Source: Paracoccus aerius
GTDB taxonomy: Bacteria > Pseudomonadota > Alphaproteobacteria > Rhodobacterales > Rhodobacteraceae
DNA: 64,000 nucleotides
Reading direction: 5' to 3'
NCBI RefSeq assembly: GCF_014656455.1
Contig: NZ_BNCL01000008.1
Span: 1-64,000 of the forward strand
In this document: positions 42,115-51,580 of the stretch, one piece after another
Layout of the letters: each line of letters starts with the position of its first letter
How positions within the stretch are numbered: position 1 is the stretch's first letter
Translations under genes and position numbers: made by a program
The notes under the pieces: model-generated
Seen by the model: the letters and a program-made list of their open reading frames with translations, nothing else
Databases searched by the model: none
What the model was told of the DNA's origin: nothing

Positions 42115-43515
42115 CTCCTAGATCCTGATTTCGCGGAGTTCGCGGGGGCGGCACGGCTCTGATGATGTGACCGCCCCCCGACGGCATCTGATGTGCCAGG
42201 GTGGGTCTGCAACGATCCACAAAAGGGAGCGGTCATGTCGGAGATTATCACGGTCGGGCTCGATCTGGCGAAGAATGTGTTCCAGGTGCATGGAGCCGAC
42301 GGCGTAGGACGAGCCGTTCTGCGCAAGAAGTTGCGGCGGGCTCAAGTGCTAGAGTTTTTCAGCCAGCTGCCCTCGTGTGTCGTGGCAATGGAAGCCTGTG
42401 GGGGTGCCCATTTTTGGGGCCGGGAAATTGGCAAGCTGGGGCATGAGGTGCGGCTGATCCCGCCGGCCTATGTCAAGCCTTTCGTGAAGCGCCAGAAGAA
42501 CGACATGGCGGATGCTGAGGCCATCTGCGAGGCCGCGATGCGTCCGACGATGCGCTTTGTTCCGGTGAAGAGCGAGGAGACGCAGGGCGCGGCGATGGTC
42601 TTCCGAGTCCGGGAGCTGCTGATCCGGCAGCGCACGCAGGCGATCAACGCATTACGCGGCCATCTGACCGAGTTCGGTCAGATCGTGCCGCAAGGGGCAT
42701 CCAATGCCACACGCCTGATCGCGATCGTGGAAGACCCGGAAAGTGACCTGCCTGCCGATGCCATCCCTACGCTGAAGGCTTTGATCGCGGCGCTCATGCA
42801 CCTGGAGGCAGAGATCGCCAAGCTCGATGCGGAGATCGCCCGTCGCGCCAAGGAAAATGACGTAGCCCGGCGGCTGATGACGGTGCCGGGCATCGGGCCG
42901 CTGATTGCTACGGCCATTGCTGTTCTGGCTCCCCCTCCCGAGACCTTCCGCAAGGCACGCGACTTTGCCGCCTGGCTGGGTCTGGTGCCAAGACAGCATT
43001 CGACCGGGGGCAAGCAACGTCTCGGAGCAACGACCAGAATGGGCGAACGATCCCTTCGACGCCTGCTGATCATTGGTGCCAACAGCGTGGTGATCAAACG
43101 TAACGTTCACAAGGAAGCGCAGCCCGGAACATGGCTGGGCAGCCTGCTGTTGCGCAAGCCACCGATGCTGGTGCGGGTGGCATTGGCGAACAAGATGGCG
43201 CGGATCGTCTGGGCCCTGATGGCTCGAGGTGGCATCTACCAGTCTCCGACCGCAGCGGCGTAAGCCGAGCGTCAGTCGCGAGGACGTCGGAGCGGAAGAG
43301 GGCAAGGAGCAGTTTGGCGCAACAGTCGTGAGACGGGATCGGGAGAACCAGTGCGCAACAGAGTGCCTATGAGCACGCGGCTTTGATCTGGACCCGACCT
43401 TCGAACATCATACGGGCCCTGCGGCATGTGGAACGCCGCATCATGAGGCCGGACACATGTCAGCACCCGATGACGCGCCAAGATCAGCTTCAAAAATCCC
43501 TCTTGCGCTTGGGGC
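42115..43515 (+). mobile_element. IS110-family insertion sequence, ends approximate
   Basis: A complete IS110-type transposase with about 115 bases of upstream and 250 bases of downstream noncoding DNA. IS110 elements have short or subterminal repeats and make no clear target duplication, so the outer boundaries cannot be fixed by eye. Confidence 0.5.
42235..43263 (+). CDS. IS110-family transposase
   Basis: 342 residues from ATG 42235. DEDD-transposase N-domain: ITVGLDLAKNVFQVHG, VAMEACGGAHFWGREI, FVKRQKNDMADAEAICEAA. C-terminal Transposase_20 domain: RRLMTVPGIGPLIATAIAVL, DFAAWLGLVPRQHSTGGKQRLG, GERSLRRLLIIGANSVV with the conserved Ser position. The DEDD residues and full length suggest activity. 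A diverged, broken IS110 relative is at 50.2-50.4 kb. Confidence 0.92.
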   Translation: MSEIITVGLDLAKNVFQVHGADGVGRAVLRKKLRRAQVLEFFSQLPSCVVAMEACGGAHFWGREIGKLGHEVRLIPPAYVKPFVKRQKNDMADAEAICEAAMRPTMRFVPVKSEETQGAAMVFRVRELLIRQRTQAINALRGHLTEFGQIVPQGASNATRLIAIVEDPESDLPADAIPTLKALIAALMHLEAEIAKLDAEIARRAKENDVARRLMTVPGIGPLIATAIAVLAPPPETFRKARDFAAWLGLVPRQHSTGGKQRLGATTRMGERSLRRLLIIGANSVVIKRNVHKEAQPGTWLGSLLLRKPPMLVRVALANKMARIVWALMARGGIYQSPTAAA

Positions 43516-43518
43516 GGT

Positions 43519-44569
43519 TACACATGTTGCACAAATCGGGTGACGGGCAGACCTTTCCTTTCCCGGACAGAGCTATCCTGCGACCTCTGTGAGGGGCGTG
43601 CCGAGGGCGGTAAAGCCGTTGAGGACGGCGACTCTGACCTGGAACTCTGCAACCTGACGGTCGAAGTCGCGCGCGGACAGGCGCTGCCCGAGGAGCTTGA
43701 CGCAGTGCATCTTGGTTTCAGCGCGGCTTCGGCGGTGATAACCGCTCCATCGTCGCCAGATCGTTCGACCGAGGCGTTTTGATGTCCGAAGGATCTCGTT
43801 GCGCGCGACAGCACCTGGGGTGTCTGTCTTCCATGGTTTGGCGTTCTTGCGGGGTGGGATGATCGCCGTGGCTCCGCGGGCAGCGATCGCGTCATGGCAC
43901 TTGCGCGTGTCGAAAGCACCATCGGCTGTGACGCTGGCGATCTCCTGTTCGGGCGAGATCTGGTCCAGCAGCTCGGGCAACATGGGCGCGTCCCCCACGT
44001 CGCTAGTGGTGAACTCCGCCGCCCTAATTTCCAGCGATTTCTCGTCGATCCCGATGTGGATCTTGCGCCAGACGCGCCGCTTGGAACCGCCGTGCTTGCG
44101 GGCGTTCCATTCCCCTTCGCCCTCGACCTTGATCCCGGTGCTGTCGAGCAGGAGGTGCAACGGGCCGCCCAAACCGCGATAGGGGACGTTCACCTTCAGC
44201 GTCTTCTGGCGCCGCGACAGCGTACTGAAGTTGGGCACAGCCCAGTCCAGGCCAATCAGACGCAGCAGGCTCTCAACGAACCCTGTCGTTTGCCGCAGCG
44301 CCATGCCGAACAGCACTTTCATCGTCAGACAGGGCTGGATGGCGGCGTCGCTGTAAGCGGGCTGCCGCCCGCGCTTGCCGGCTGGCATGGCTTCCCAGGT
44401 CATCGAGGGGTCGAACCAGATCGTCAACGAGCCACGGCGCTTCAGCGCTTCGCTATAGGCGGGCCAGTTCCTGGTCTTGTAGGCGGGGGGTGTCGGTCTG
44501 CTCATGCCATTCCGCTATCACACTGGATTCACACAATGAATCCTTACTGGCTTTGTGCAACAGAGCCCC
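43519..44569 (-). mobile_element. IS5-family insertion sequence
   Basis: GTTGCACAAA (43526-43535) and its complement TTTGTGCAAC (44552-44561) mark inner ends of the inverted repeats; the right tip reads GGGGCTCT outward, the left tip is less well matched. It lies inside the 5' part of a LysR gene on its right; the LysR 3' part is absent on its left, where IS110 DNA begins. Confidence 0.65.
43573..44505 (-). CDS. IS5-family transposase
   Basis: 310 residues with the DDE_Tnp_1 layout: NWPAYSEALKRRGSLTIWFDP (N-terminal DUF4096-like/IS5 domain), LLLDSTGIKVEGEGEWNARKHG (first Asp), ASVTADGAFDTRKCHDAI (second Asp), YHRRSRAETKMHCVKLLGQRL (Glu). Single uninterrupted frame, all three acidic residues present. 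Its insertion removed the distal part of a LysR gene. Confidence 0.92.
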   Translation of the reverse strand: MSRPTPPAYKTRNWPAYSEALKRRGSLTIWFDPSMTWEAMPAGKRGRQPAYSDAAIQPCLTMKVLFGMALRQTTGFVESLLRLIGLDWAVPNFSTLSRRQKTLKVNVPYRGLGGPLHLLLDSTGIKVEGEGEWNARKHGGSKRRVWRKIHIGIDEKSLEIRAAEFTTSDVGDAPMLPELLDQISPEQEIASVTADGAFDTRKCHDAIAARGATAIIPPRKNAKPWKTDTPGAVARNEILRTSKRLGRTIWRRWSGYHRRSRAETKMHCVKLLGQRLSARDFDRQVAEFQVRVAVLNGFTALGTPLTEVAG

Positions 44570-44892
44570 TCCAACCCCATAAACTCCGATACAGAAAGAC
44601 GCACCACTCCCGCGATCTCGCTCGCAGGCGCCGCGGCCGCGCGCAGAAAGGCATCCGAAGCATGTGCCATGGCGCGCACATGTTCGTGGAGCGCACGCGC
44701 CTGCTCGGTAGGCAATAGACCCTGGAACGACCGGGTGAACAAGATCATGCCGAGCGCGTGCTCCAGCGCCTCGACCCGCGCCCGCACTGTTGGCTGCGCC
44801 ATCCCTAGCCGCCGTACCGCAGCGGAAAGGCTTCCCTCCTCAATGACCGCAAGGAAGGCGCGTTGGTCGTCCTAAGAGAGGTTTTGGCTCAT
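44570..44892 (-). pseudogene. LysR-family regulator, 5' fragment with premature stop, truncated by IS5
   Basis: From ATG 44892: MSQNLS, then TAG (44872-44874), then DDQRAFLAVIEEGSLSAAVRRLGMAQPTVRARVEALEHALGMILFTRSFQGLLPTEQA and ASEIAGVVRLSVSEFMGLEG, where the IS5 end begins. The helix-turn-helix is clear. A nonsense codon at position 7 and loss of the effector domain make it non-functional. It was divergent from the oxidoreductase at 44983, which also carries a nonsense codon. Confidence 0.85.
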
Positions 44893-44982
44893 ACGTTTCT
44901 GACTAGCGGCTAGACAGAGTTTAGCAATCGTCTTCGTGCCCGTCCCGGCCCACCTTTCTTCTGTCACAGACAGGGGAACAAC

Positions 44983-46014
44983 ATGGACAAGACCACTCAC
45001 ACACCCACGGTAAGGACTGCTCTGGTGCTGGGTGCCACGGGCGGGATCGGCGGCGCGGTAGCCGAGGCGCTGGCCGCTCGCGGCTGGATCGTGCGAGGCC
45101 TTGCCCGCGATCCCGCCAAGGCGGCAGAAGGCTGGCTGGGATGCACGGGTCACGTCGAGTGGCAGGCAGGCGACGCCATGATCCGCGGCGATGTGGTGCG
45201 CGCCGCTGAAGGCGTCAGCACCATCGTGCACGCGGTCAACCCGCCAGGCTACCGAGACTGGCACCGGCTGGTGCTGCCCATGATCGACAACACCATTGCG
45301 GCCGCCCGCCTCGCGGGCGGTGCCCGCATTCTGCTGCCCGGCACGATCTACAACTTTGATCCCGCCGCCACTTCCGTGATCCGCGAAACAAGCCCGCAGG
45401 AACCCCGCTCCCGGAAAGGCCGTATTTGAGTAGAACTTGAGCGTCGCTTGCAGGGGGCCTCCGTCGAGAGCCCCATTCTGATCGTACGCGCGGGAGACTT
45501 CTATGGACCCAAGGTCCGCGCAAGCTGGTTCGCGCAGGCCATGGTGACACCCGGCAAGCCGGTCACCCGGCTGGTGACACTGGTCCGCGGCGTGGGCCAC
45601 ACATGGGCCTACCTGCCCGATCTTGCCGACACCATGGCGCGCCTTCTCGACATCGGACATGATGCGCCGTCCCGGTTGCGTTTGTTCGAGCGAATAGGTT
45701 TCGAGGGCTTCTGGGACGCCGACGGCACTGCCATGCCCGCTCTGGTTTCGGCTGCCCTGGGCCGGGACAGGCTCCCTGAACGCGCCTTCCCCTGGTGGCT
45801 CATGCAGGCTCTTGCACCTTTCGGAGGCTTTCCTCGCGAAGCCGTGGACATCCTGCCCTTCTGGCACCACCCGCTCCGCGTCGACAACGCCCGCCTGTTG
45901 GAGCTTCTGGGAAAAGAGCCCCGAACGGATCCTCTTCTGGCGATGCGCACCACCTTGGCGGGTTTGGGATGCCTTCCGGAAGACGAGAAGGCGCTTGCCG
46001 CCAAGCCGGCCTAA
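44983..46014 (+). pseudogene. NAD(P)-binding epimerase/NmrA-like oxidoreductase with an in-frame stop
   Basis: Frame 44983 reads ALVLGATGGIGGAVAEALAARGWIVRGLARDPAKA, then STIVHAVNPPGYRDWHRLVLPM and LLPGTIYNFDP, then TGA (45427-45429), and continues in the same frame VELERRLQGASVESPILIVRAGDFYGP through HTWAYLPDLADTMARLL to the stop at 46014. The single TGA could derive from CGA (Arg) by one transition. The Rossmann motif and the extended-SDR layout are otherwise complete. Either a pseudogene or a stop that needs suppression. The divergent LysR gene is also broken, so the pair has decayed together. Confidence 0.85.
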
Positions 46015-46071
46015 GCACCTGTCCGGCCCTCTGGCAATTCTCCCCGTTTTGACGGGGCGCGGTCTTAGAGT

Positions 46072-46240
46072 TTACGCGGCCATTTCCAATTTCATGGCGG
46101 GGGAAGCCCGCCGATGCCCATGTTGGGCCGTTCGTTGTTGTAGGTCATAGCCATTCGGTAGCGATCTGCTGCACCTCCTCGATGTCGAGCGGATTGGGCC
46201 CGCCATGACGGACATCCATGATGCGATGCTGGCTGTGCAG
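46072..46240 (-). pseudogene. IS3-family transposase C-terminal remnant
   Basis: Read on the minus strand in shifting frames: GGPNPLDIEEVQQIATEW, then TYNNERPNMGIGG, then KLEMAA and stop. This is the end of an IS3-type OrfB (integrase core). At least two frame breaks; no other part of the element is seen. Confidence 0.65.
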
Positions 46241-46652
46241 TCGCTTCAGGAAACGCCGACCGGGACGTTACGCATTTATGCCATTGCCTCGGCCGCTCGC
46301 GAAGTAATGGCGCCGCAAGATGATGCTAGCTGAGCACATGCCGATCATCAACACAGGGCTTGCCATGGCTCCTGGGAGAGAGTGGCCGGCAAGCATGCCA
46401 TCTGTGCCTCGCTCAGCCCGAGACGACTGCTCATGCCCCTGCCAACCATCGACATGGCCCTCACTTCCCACACTACTCCCTTAACGGCCGCTTCTATGAA
46501 GCTCTGCACTTCAGGATTGTGGGCTTCTGATCCGCGACCTTGGAATTTGCGGGTGAGCCCTCGAAAACTCGGCCTATCTGAAGCCAGTTTCACAAAACTT
46601 TCGCATGGATCGCCGATGAGCAAGACCGTTTCTTGTTTGTGAAAGGTCTGCC
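46241..46652. other. Gene-free stretch
   Basis: No gene supported. It holds the promoter region of the VPLPA-CTERM gene (GAAAGG as its ribosome-binding site) and, near 46480, AACGGCCGCTTC, the first word of the dispersed repeat, without the rest. Confidence 0.35.
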
Positions 46653-47537
46653 ATGAAGTCCGGTATTCTCAATGTTGTCGCGACCATCGCCGTAGTCGGC
46701 TGCGCCCACTCTGCTTCCGCCGCCGTTGTCGGCAGCCTAGACGGCTCGCGGACCCATTCCGTCACCACCACCGCCGGCGACCTGCGTGAGGGTAACCTCA
46801 ACGGCACCTATTACTCGAACCTGCGCAATCACCTGACCTCCGGCGGTTCGACCGTAAAGGCAGGTGCGGCGACGGTCACTGCAGACTATCTGGCAGATGT
46901 CGATCTCTTCGTGACGGGAACGCCGACGCTGAACACGAACACCGCTGGCCTAGCCTCTGAGGCGGAAAAGTCCGTGTTGCGGGACTGGGTTTCCGCAGGC
47001 GGCGTGGCTTTCCTGATCGGGGAAGCAGCAAGCATGTCCAGCAGCAGCATCGGCTCGGAATTGGCCGCAAACAGCTGGCTCGGCATCTTCGACCTGGCCA
47101 TTGAAGGCAACTATGGCCGCGGCACCGGCCGCTGGACCGCATCAGAGAACGCGCTGTTGAATGGGGTGAACAATGGTTCGCTGAACACCATCGCCACCAA
47201 TACGGGCGGGGCCTTCGCGGAGGACGGCGCATACGAGATCCTTGCCCGCTACGGCACCTCGGCTACCCGCGGCCAGGCTGCGATCGTGGCCCTGCAGTAT
47301 GGCAAGGGCTACGTCATTGCGAGCGGCGACTCCTCGCCCTTCTCGAATGAACGGTTCACCTCGGTCATCAACGACGGCGTGACTTTGTCGAAGTCGGCGC
47401 AGTTCCTCGACAACATTGTTGCGCTGTCGGAAGCGCAGCAGCCGGCGCCGGTTCCGCTGCCGGGCACGCTGCCGCTGGCCCTGGCGGGCTTGGGTGTTCT
47501 GGGTCTGGTGCGTCGCCGGCGCATCAACGACGCATGA
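46653..47537 (+). CDS. VPLPA-CTERM protein with a DUF4350-like/GATase-type fold
   Basis: 294 residues with signal peptide (MKSGILNVVATIAVVGCAHSASA). The mature part is Thr/Ser/Asn/Gly-rich, with VDLFVTGTPTLNTNTAGLASEAEKSVLRDWVSAGGVAFLIGE and QAAIVALQYGKGYVIASGDSSPFSNERF, which resembles the alpha/beta core of ThuA/DUF4350-like proteins (an A-G-G loop followed by a glycine-rich turn). C-terminus: APVPLPGTLPLALAGLG, hydrophobic span and RRRR, the VPLPA-CTERM signal. Exported and processed by an exosortase system elsewhere in the genome. Good ribosome-binding site. Confidence 0.75.
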   Translation: MKSGILNVVATIAVVGCAHSASAAVVGSLDGSRTHSVTTTAGDLREGNLNGTYYSNLRNHLTSGGSTVKAGAATVTADYLADVDLFVTGTPTLNTNTAGLASEAEKSVLRDWVSAGGVAFLIGEAASMSSSSIGSELAANSWLGIFDLAIEGNYGRGTGRWTASENALLNGVNNGSLNTIATNTGGAFAEDGAYEILARYGTSATRGQAAIVALQYGKGYVIASGDSSPFSNERFTSVINDGVTLSKSAQFLDNIVALSEAQQPAPVPLPGTLPLALAGLGVLGLVRRRRINDA

Positions 47538-47662
47538 CCTTTTCTCTGGGTTCTGCCGGCTCATGGCTCAGATGAAGTAGACAAACACCTCAGTCTGCGG
47601 CCCATCAGGGCCGTAGACTTGCCATGCCTTTGTGCTCTTAGGGTGCGATAAGACCATTGATC

Positions 47663-49903
47663 ATGCAGCGCCATGCTCGCGGCAGGTCGGCAAGCGTGCC
47701 AACGGATGAAAGCAGATATGCCAGTGCGGATTTTCATTCCGATGCCGCAAATCGTGGTTTATCCAGTTCTCTGGCAACCAGAAACACGGGTATCAGTCTT
47801 ATGGTCGAATATCGGGTCAATGGTTATCAGAACAACTGGCAGCGAGAGCCGCACATCGCCGCGCTGCCGGATGGCGGCTGGATCATCGTTTATGAAGGTT
47901 ACTTCAACAACTACGACGACTCGGACCTGAACTTCACCTACGTCGCGGCCCAACGTTACAACGCTGACGGCACGTTGCGTGGCCCCGAGACGATCATCAG
48001 CGCCATCGATGACACGGTGTCAAGTGACGCCAGCATCGCGGTCCTGAAGGATGGCGGCTATGTCGTCACATGGTCCTTCGCCGCCGATGACGACATCTTC
48101 ACGAACGGCGCGCGCACCTGCGCGCAGGTGTTCAATGCTAACGGCTCGGTACGCTCCGGAGTCATCACCGCCGATGTGGCCACGTCCTTTCGGACCATCG
48201 CCCCCGACGTGGTGGCCCGGGGGGACGGGGGCTTCAGCCTGTCCTGGGGCATCGAATCCTCGGGCGGACCGACCTTCGACGATGTCAGGGTGCGCCATTA
48301 TTCCGCCTCGGGTCAGGCGATCAGCGGCGATCTGCGGTTGAACACGAAGGAAGCGGAATTCGATCAGCTTGTCACCCGCACGGCCACCCTTTCCGACGGC
48401 CGCGCCATCGTCATCTGGGGGTCCGAAGCGACGATCGATGATGGCGGCGCGGGCGATAACGATGTTCGGGCAAGCCTGATCGGGGCAAACGGACGCGTGC
48501 TGAAAGGTGACTTCCACCTGCTGCGAACCACCGGCAGCGCGGGAACCGAGCAGAATTCGGGCTATGACGTCGCAGCCCTGGCGAATGGCGGTTTTGCCGT
48601 AGTCGCCGAGGACTGCGCCTTTCGCTACGACGACGACCTGGACGGACGCTTTCTGATGCTGGCAACGTTTAACGCAGCCGGCACGCGTACGATGCTGAAG
48701 CGGGCGGTCCACATCCCGTCACACAGCTTCGAGGACGCCAGCCTGACGCAGTTGGCGACCGGCGAGATCATGGTGACCTGGAGCACCTATGGCCCCGACA
48801 GCGGCGACGGCAGGGATGTCTTTGGCCGGCTGTTCTCAGTCTCGGGCACGACCCTGACCCGTGCTTTCGAGATCAGCACCAACCGCTTCAGCTATGACAA
48901 CCAGGAAACGCCAGAGGTCGCGGCCCTGCGCGGCGGCGGCTTTGTTGTCACCTATATGAGCGAAAGCATCGACAGCGACCACGACGGCGTCGCCATGCGT
49001 GTCTTCGGGCGCGGAACAGCAGGCCATGACGTCCTGGGCGTGGACGCCACCGGAACGTTGGCCGGTCTGGGCGGCAACGACCGCCTGACTGGAGACAGGC
49101 GCGCCAATGTCCTGGATGGCGGCGGGGGCAATGATCGACTTTTCGGGCTAGATGGCAATGACCGTCTGCGCGGGGGTTCTGGCAACGACGTGATGGAAGG
49201 CGGTACCGGCAACGACACCCCGATTGGCGACGGGGGAAACGATGTGCTTGCCGGCCATGCCGGGAATGATTTTCTGCAAGGCGGCCAGGGAAACGATGTC
49301 CTGAATGGCGGCAGGGGTGTCGACACCGCGCTTTACTCCGGTCCGGCCGCCGTGATGGTGCGGCTGTCCATGACAGCGCAGCAGAACACCGGCCACGGAA
49401 TGGACCGACTGATCGGCATCGAGAATGTCACTTCTGGGCCGGGCAGGGATCTTCTGGTCGGCAACAGCCTTGCGAACAGGTTGGCCGGCGGGGCGGGGAA
49501 CGACAGCATCAGGGGTGGTGACGGCGCTGACTGGATCATCGGCGGCAGGGGGGCCGATACCCTGTGGGGCAGTCTGTCCTCGGTTGGCGACGGCGACCGC
49601 GACACCTTCGTCTTCACGTCGCCGGCCGATGCCCGCATTGGCGCGAAGGCCGCGGACCGCATCGTCGGCTTCGAGCGCGGCCTCGACCGGATATCGCTGT
49701 CGGCCATCGACGCCGATCCCGGCGCGGCCGGAAACCAGGCTTTCGACTGGGGTGGGGCAAGACCCACGGCACATGGCGTTTGGGTGACCGCTACGGGATC
49801 AACACGCGTGGTCAACATCGATGTCTCCGGCGATGCCCGGCCCGACATGCAGATCTATCTGACCGAAATGACGGGGTTCAACGCAGGTGATCTGCTGCTA
49901 TGA
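47663..49903 (+). CDS. RTX-type calcium-binding protein with seven N-terminal propeller-like repeats
   Basis: About 746 residues; start uncertain (ATG 47663, or ATG 47801 at MVEYRVNGYQNNW). No signal peptide, as usual for type I secreted proteins. Seven repeats of 50-60 residues carry a core like A-x-L-x-D-G-G-x-V-V-x-W (AALPDGGWIIVYEG, AVLKDGGYVVTWSF, VARGDGGFSLSWGI, TLSDGRAIVIWGSE, AALANGGFAVVAED, QLATGEIMVTWSTY, AALRGGGFVVTYMS), suggesting a seven-bladed propeller. The C-terminal third has GGxGxDxL nonapeptides (GGGGNDRLFG, GGTGNDTPIG, GGQGNDVLNG) and an M10-type end (DTFVFTSPADARIG, DRIVGFERGLDRISLSAID). No type I secretion genes are adjacent. Confidence 0.85.
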   Translation: MQRHARGRSASVPTDESRYASADFHSDAANRGLSSSLATRNTGISLMVEYRVNGYQNNWQREPHIAALPDGGWIIVYEGYFNNYDDSDLNFTYVAAQRYNADGTLRGPETIISAIDDTVSSDASIAVLKDGGYVVTWSFAADDDIFTNGARTCAQVFNANGSVRSGVITADVATSFRTIAPDVVARGDGGFSLSWGIESSGGPTFDDVRVRHYSASGQAISGDLRLNTKEAEFDQLVTRTATLSDGRAIVIWGSEATIDDGGAGDNDVRASLIGANGRVLKGDFHLLRTTGSAGTEQNSGYDVAALANGGFAVVAEDCAFRYDDDLDGRFLMLATFNAAGTRTMLKRAVHIPSHSFEDASLTQLATGEIMVTWSTYGPDSGDGRDVFGRLFSVSGTTLTRAFEISTNRFSYDNQETPEVAALRGGGFVVTYMSESIDSDHDGVAMRVFGRGTAGHDVLGVDATGTLAGLGGNDRLTGDRRANVLDGGGGNDRLFGLDGNDRLRGGSGNDVMEGGTGNDTPIGDGGNDVLAGHAGNDFLQGGQGNDVLNGGRGVDTALYSGPAAVMVRLSMTAQQNTGHGMDRLIGIENVTSGPGRDLLVGNSLANRLAGGAGNDSIRGGDGADWIIGGRGADTLWGSLSSVGDGDRDTFVFTSPADARIGAKAADRIVGFERGLDRISLSAIDADPGAAGNQAFDWGGARPTAHGVWVTATGSTRVVNIDVSGDARPDMQIYLTEMTGFNAGDLLL

Positions 49904-50213
49904 TCCGGCAGTGACGCTTCGCCTCCCAACAAGTCGGGACTTGAGTATAGGGAAAACAGACGGCTCCTCACCGGCGTCTAAACAAGATAGTGCGCCGCTT
50001 AGCAACATGCCGCCGGGCCTGGATGAGGCGCTAATTCGCTGAAGCGGTCGCTCGACGGCCGACCGCACAGCTTGTGACACACTTTGGGGGCGCCTGTTCT
50101 TCCCGACCTTGCCGAGCAGGCATCAGACGTCAAAGTAAAGGCGGCAAATTACCTTGGCAGTTCGCGACAGTTCTACTCTGCGCTTACAGCTGTCCGAAAG
50201 CAGAACGGGTGAT

Positions 50214-50320
50214 ATGGATCTCTTCGCACCTGAACGGCTCGCCAGCTACGTCGGCCTGACGTCACAAACCCGGCAATCAGGCAATCACCGTGCCGCCCAT
50301 AACCATGTCCCCGACCAGGG
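50214..50320 (+). pseudogene. IS110-family transposase C-domain fragment
   Basis: Reads DLFAPERLASYVGLTSQTRQSGN, close to the ASY-L-G-L-x-P-x-T-R-Q-S-G segment of IS110 C-domains, with no other part in frame. Confidence 0.6.
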
Positions 50321-50339
50321 AAACATCGCCGCAAGGACC

Positions 50340-50435
50340 GCTTTGATAAAAGCTGCTCGAGTTCCGACACCAAGATGGCAAACAAAGTGAAACTTGCTGC
50401 GCCAGGTCAACGCCGATGATCGTTGCATCCTTCAT
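50340..50435 (-). pseudogene. IS110-family transposase N-terminal fragment
   Basis: MKDATIIGVDLAQQVSL is the start of an IS110 transposase (usual I-G-V-D-L-A-K-x-V-F-x-x-H-G); it decays after about 17 residues. Confidence 0.6.
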
Positions 50436-50756
50436 CACAGTCCAATCCTCCTGATCCGATCCGATCATGGTGACACAGGTGCCGTCACGAGGGGATGCCA
50501 ACCCATCATCATCAGAGTCGGAGCGATCTCAGACTGGGGCTGGACAAGATCAAAAGACGGGATTGTGATCTTCGCCTTTCCTCTGGTGCACCTGGCCATT
50601 GCGGTGTGGCCCTTGCGCCCAAATGCTGCTTGCTAGCAACTTTCGGATGCAACAGCGCAGTCATAATGCAACGAGGCCGATGCATTGGACGCAGTCGAAG
50701 AAGCAAACCCCTTAGGGTTTCTGGTCAGCAGTCCGGGCAGTGGGTTGATGCACATC

Positions 50757-51554
50757 TTAATAGCTTCCATCGAAGGACTTGGTCTGACCGGTCCGGAAGG
50801 CCTGAACCGAGGCTGCCGCAGCACCTGCCATCAGCCGCACGTCGTTCGAAACGGTGACCATGTCAAAGCCCCATTCCTTGCCGCGGAGCGCGTATTCCAT
50901 AGAGCCGCAATGCAGCGCCGCCCGCTTTCCCGCCCCGTGCGCTGCGGCGAGAACGCGCTGGATCGCCTCGATCATTTCGGGTTCCTCGCGATCAAAGCCG
51001 ATGCGATACTTTCGTCCCGTCAAGGCCAGTGTCAGGTCCACAGGCCCGATGTAAAGACCATCCAGGCCCGGAGTTGCCGCAATGGCGTCCAGGTTCTCCA
51101 TGGCCTCGGCCGTTTCGATCATCGCAAGAACGACGATCTCGTCTTCGGCCCGCTGCCCGTAATCCGCACCGGCGGAAAAGACGGCCCGTCCGGGGCCGAA
51201 GCTGCGGACGCCGTGGGGCGGGTAGCGGGCATAGGATACCAGGCGTGCAGCATCGTCCGCAGTGTTCACCATGGGACAGATCACGCCATAGGCTCCGGCA
51301 TCGAGGATCTTCATGATTGCGACGGGGTCCAGCCATTCGACCCGGGCCATGGGCGCGACCGGATTGCCCTGCATGGCCTGAAACATCCCGACAGCCGTCA
51401 TGTAGTCAATGACGCCATGCTGGAGATCGACGATCAGCCCGTCATAGCCCTGTGCCGCCATGATCTCGGCCGCGAAGGGGCTTGGGATGGAAAGGAAGGC
51501 GTTCAGCGCACAGCCGCCCTTGGCCCAGATTTCTCGAATACGATTGGGCTTCAT
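50757..51554 (-). CDS. HpcH/HpaI-family aldolase
   Basis: 265 residues from ATG 51554, with GGAAAGGA before it. Class II pyruvate aldolase TIM barrel: GYDGLIVDLQHGVIDYMTAVGMFQAM (catalytic His), YGVICPMVNTADDAARLVSYARYPPHGVRSFGPGRA, LAMIETAEAMENLDAIAATPGLDGLYIGPVDLTLALTG with metal-binding Glu and Asp. Cleaves 4-hydroxy-2-oxoacids, such as 2-keto-3-deoxyglucarate (GarL), 2-keto-3-deoxy-L-rhamnonate or 4-hydroxy-2-ketoheptanedioate, to pyruvate and an aldehyde. As last gene of the catabolic cluster, beside a D-2-hydroxyacid dehydrogenase that could reduce its aldehyde product, it fits sugar-acid breakdown; exact substrate unknown. Confidence 0.9.
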   Translation of the reverse strand: MKPNRIREIWAKGGCALNAFLSIPSPFAAEIMAAQGYDGLIVDLQHGVIDYMTAVGMFQAMQGNPVAPMARVEWLDPVAIMKILDAGAYGVICPMVNTADDAARLVSYARYPPHGVRSFGPGRAVFSAGADYGQRAEDEIVVLAMIETAEAMENLDAIAATPGLDGLYIGPVDLTLALTGRKYRIGFDREEPEMIEAIQRVLAAAHGAGKRAALHCGSMEYALRGKEWGFDMVTVSNDVRLMAGAAAASVQAFRTGQTKSFDGSY

Positions 51555-51580
51555 GGAATTCCTTTCCCCCGCTCTGGCCT

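Larger units (their letters stand above)
49904..50756. other. Degenerate intergenic region with IS110 scraps
   Basis: 850 bases with no intact gene. It holds two IS110-like fragments in opposite orientation (50214-50320 and 50340-50435). The remaining parts show no recognisable coding or repeat structure. Confidence 0.5.

Noticed and set aside
49021..49330. Tandem DNA repeat
   Set aside because: The periodic GGC/GAC pattern is the coding of RTX nonapeptides, not an independent repeat.
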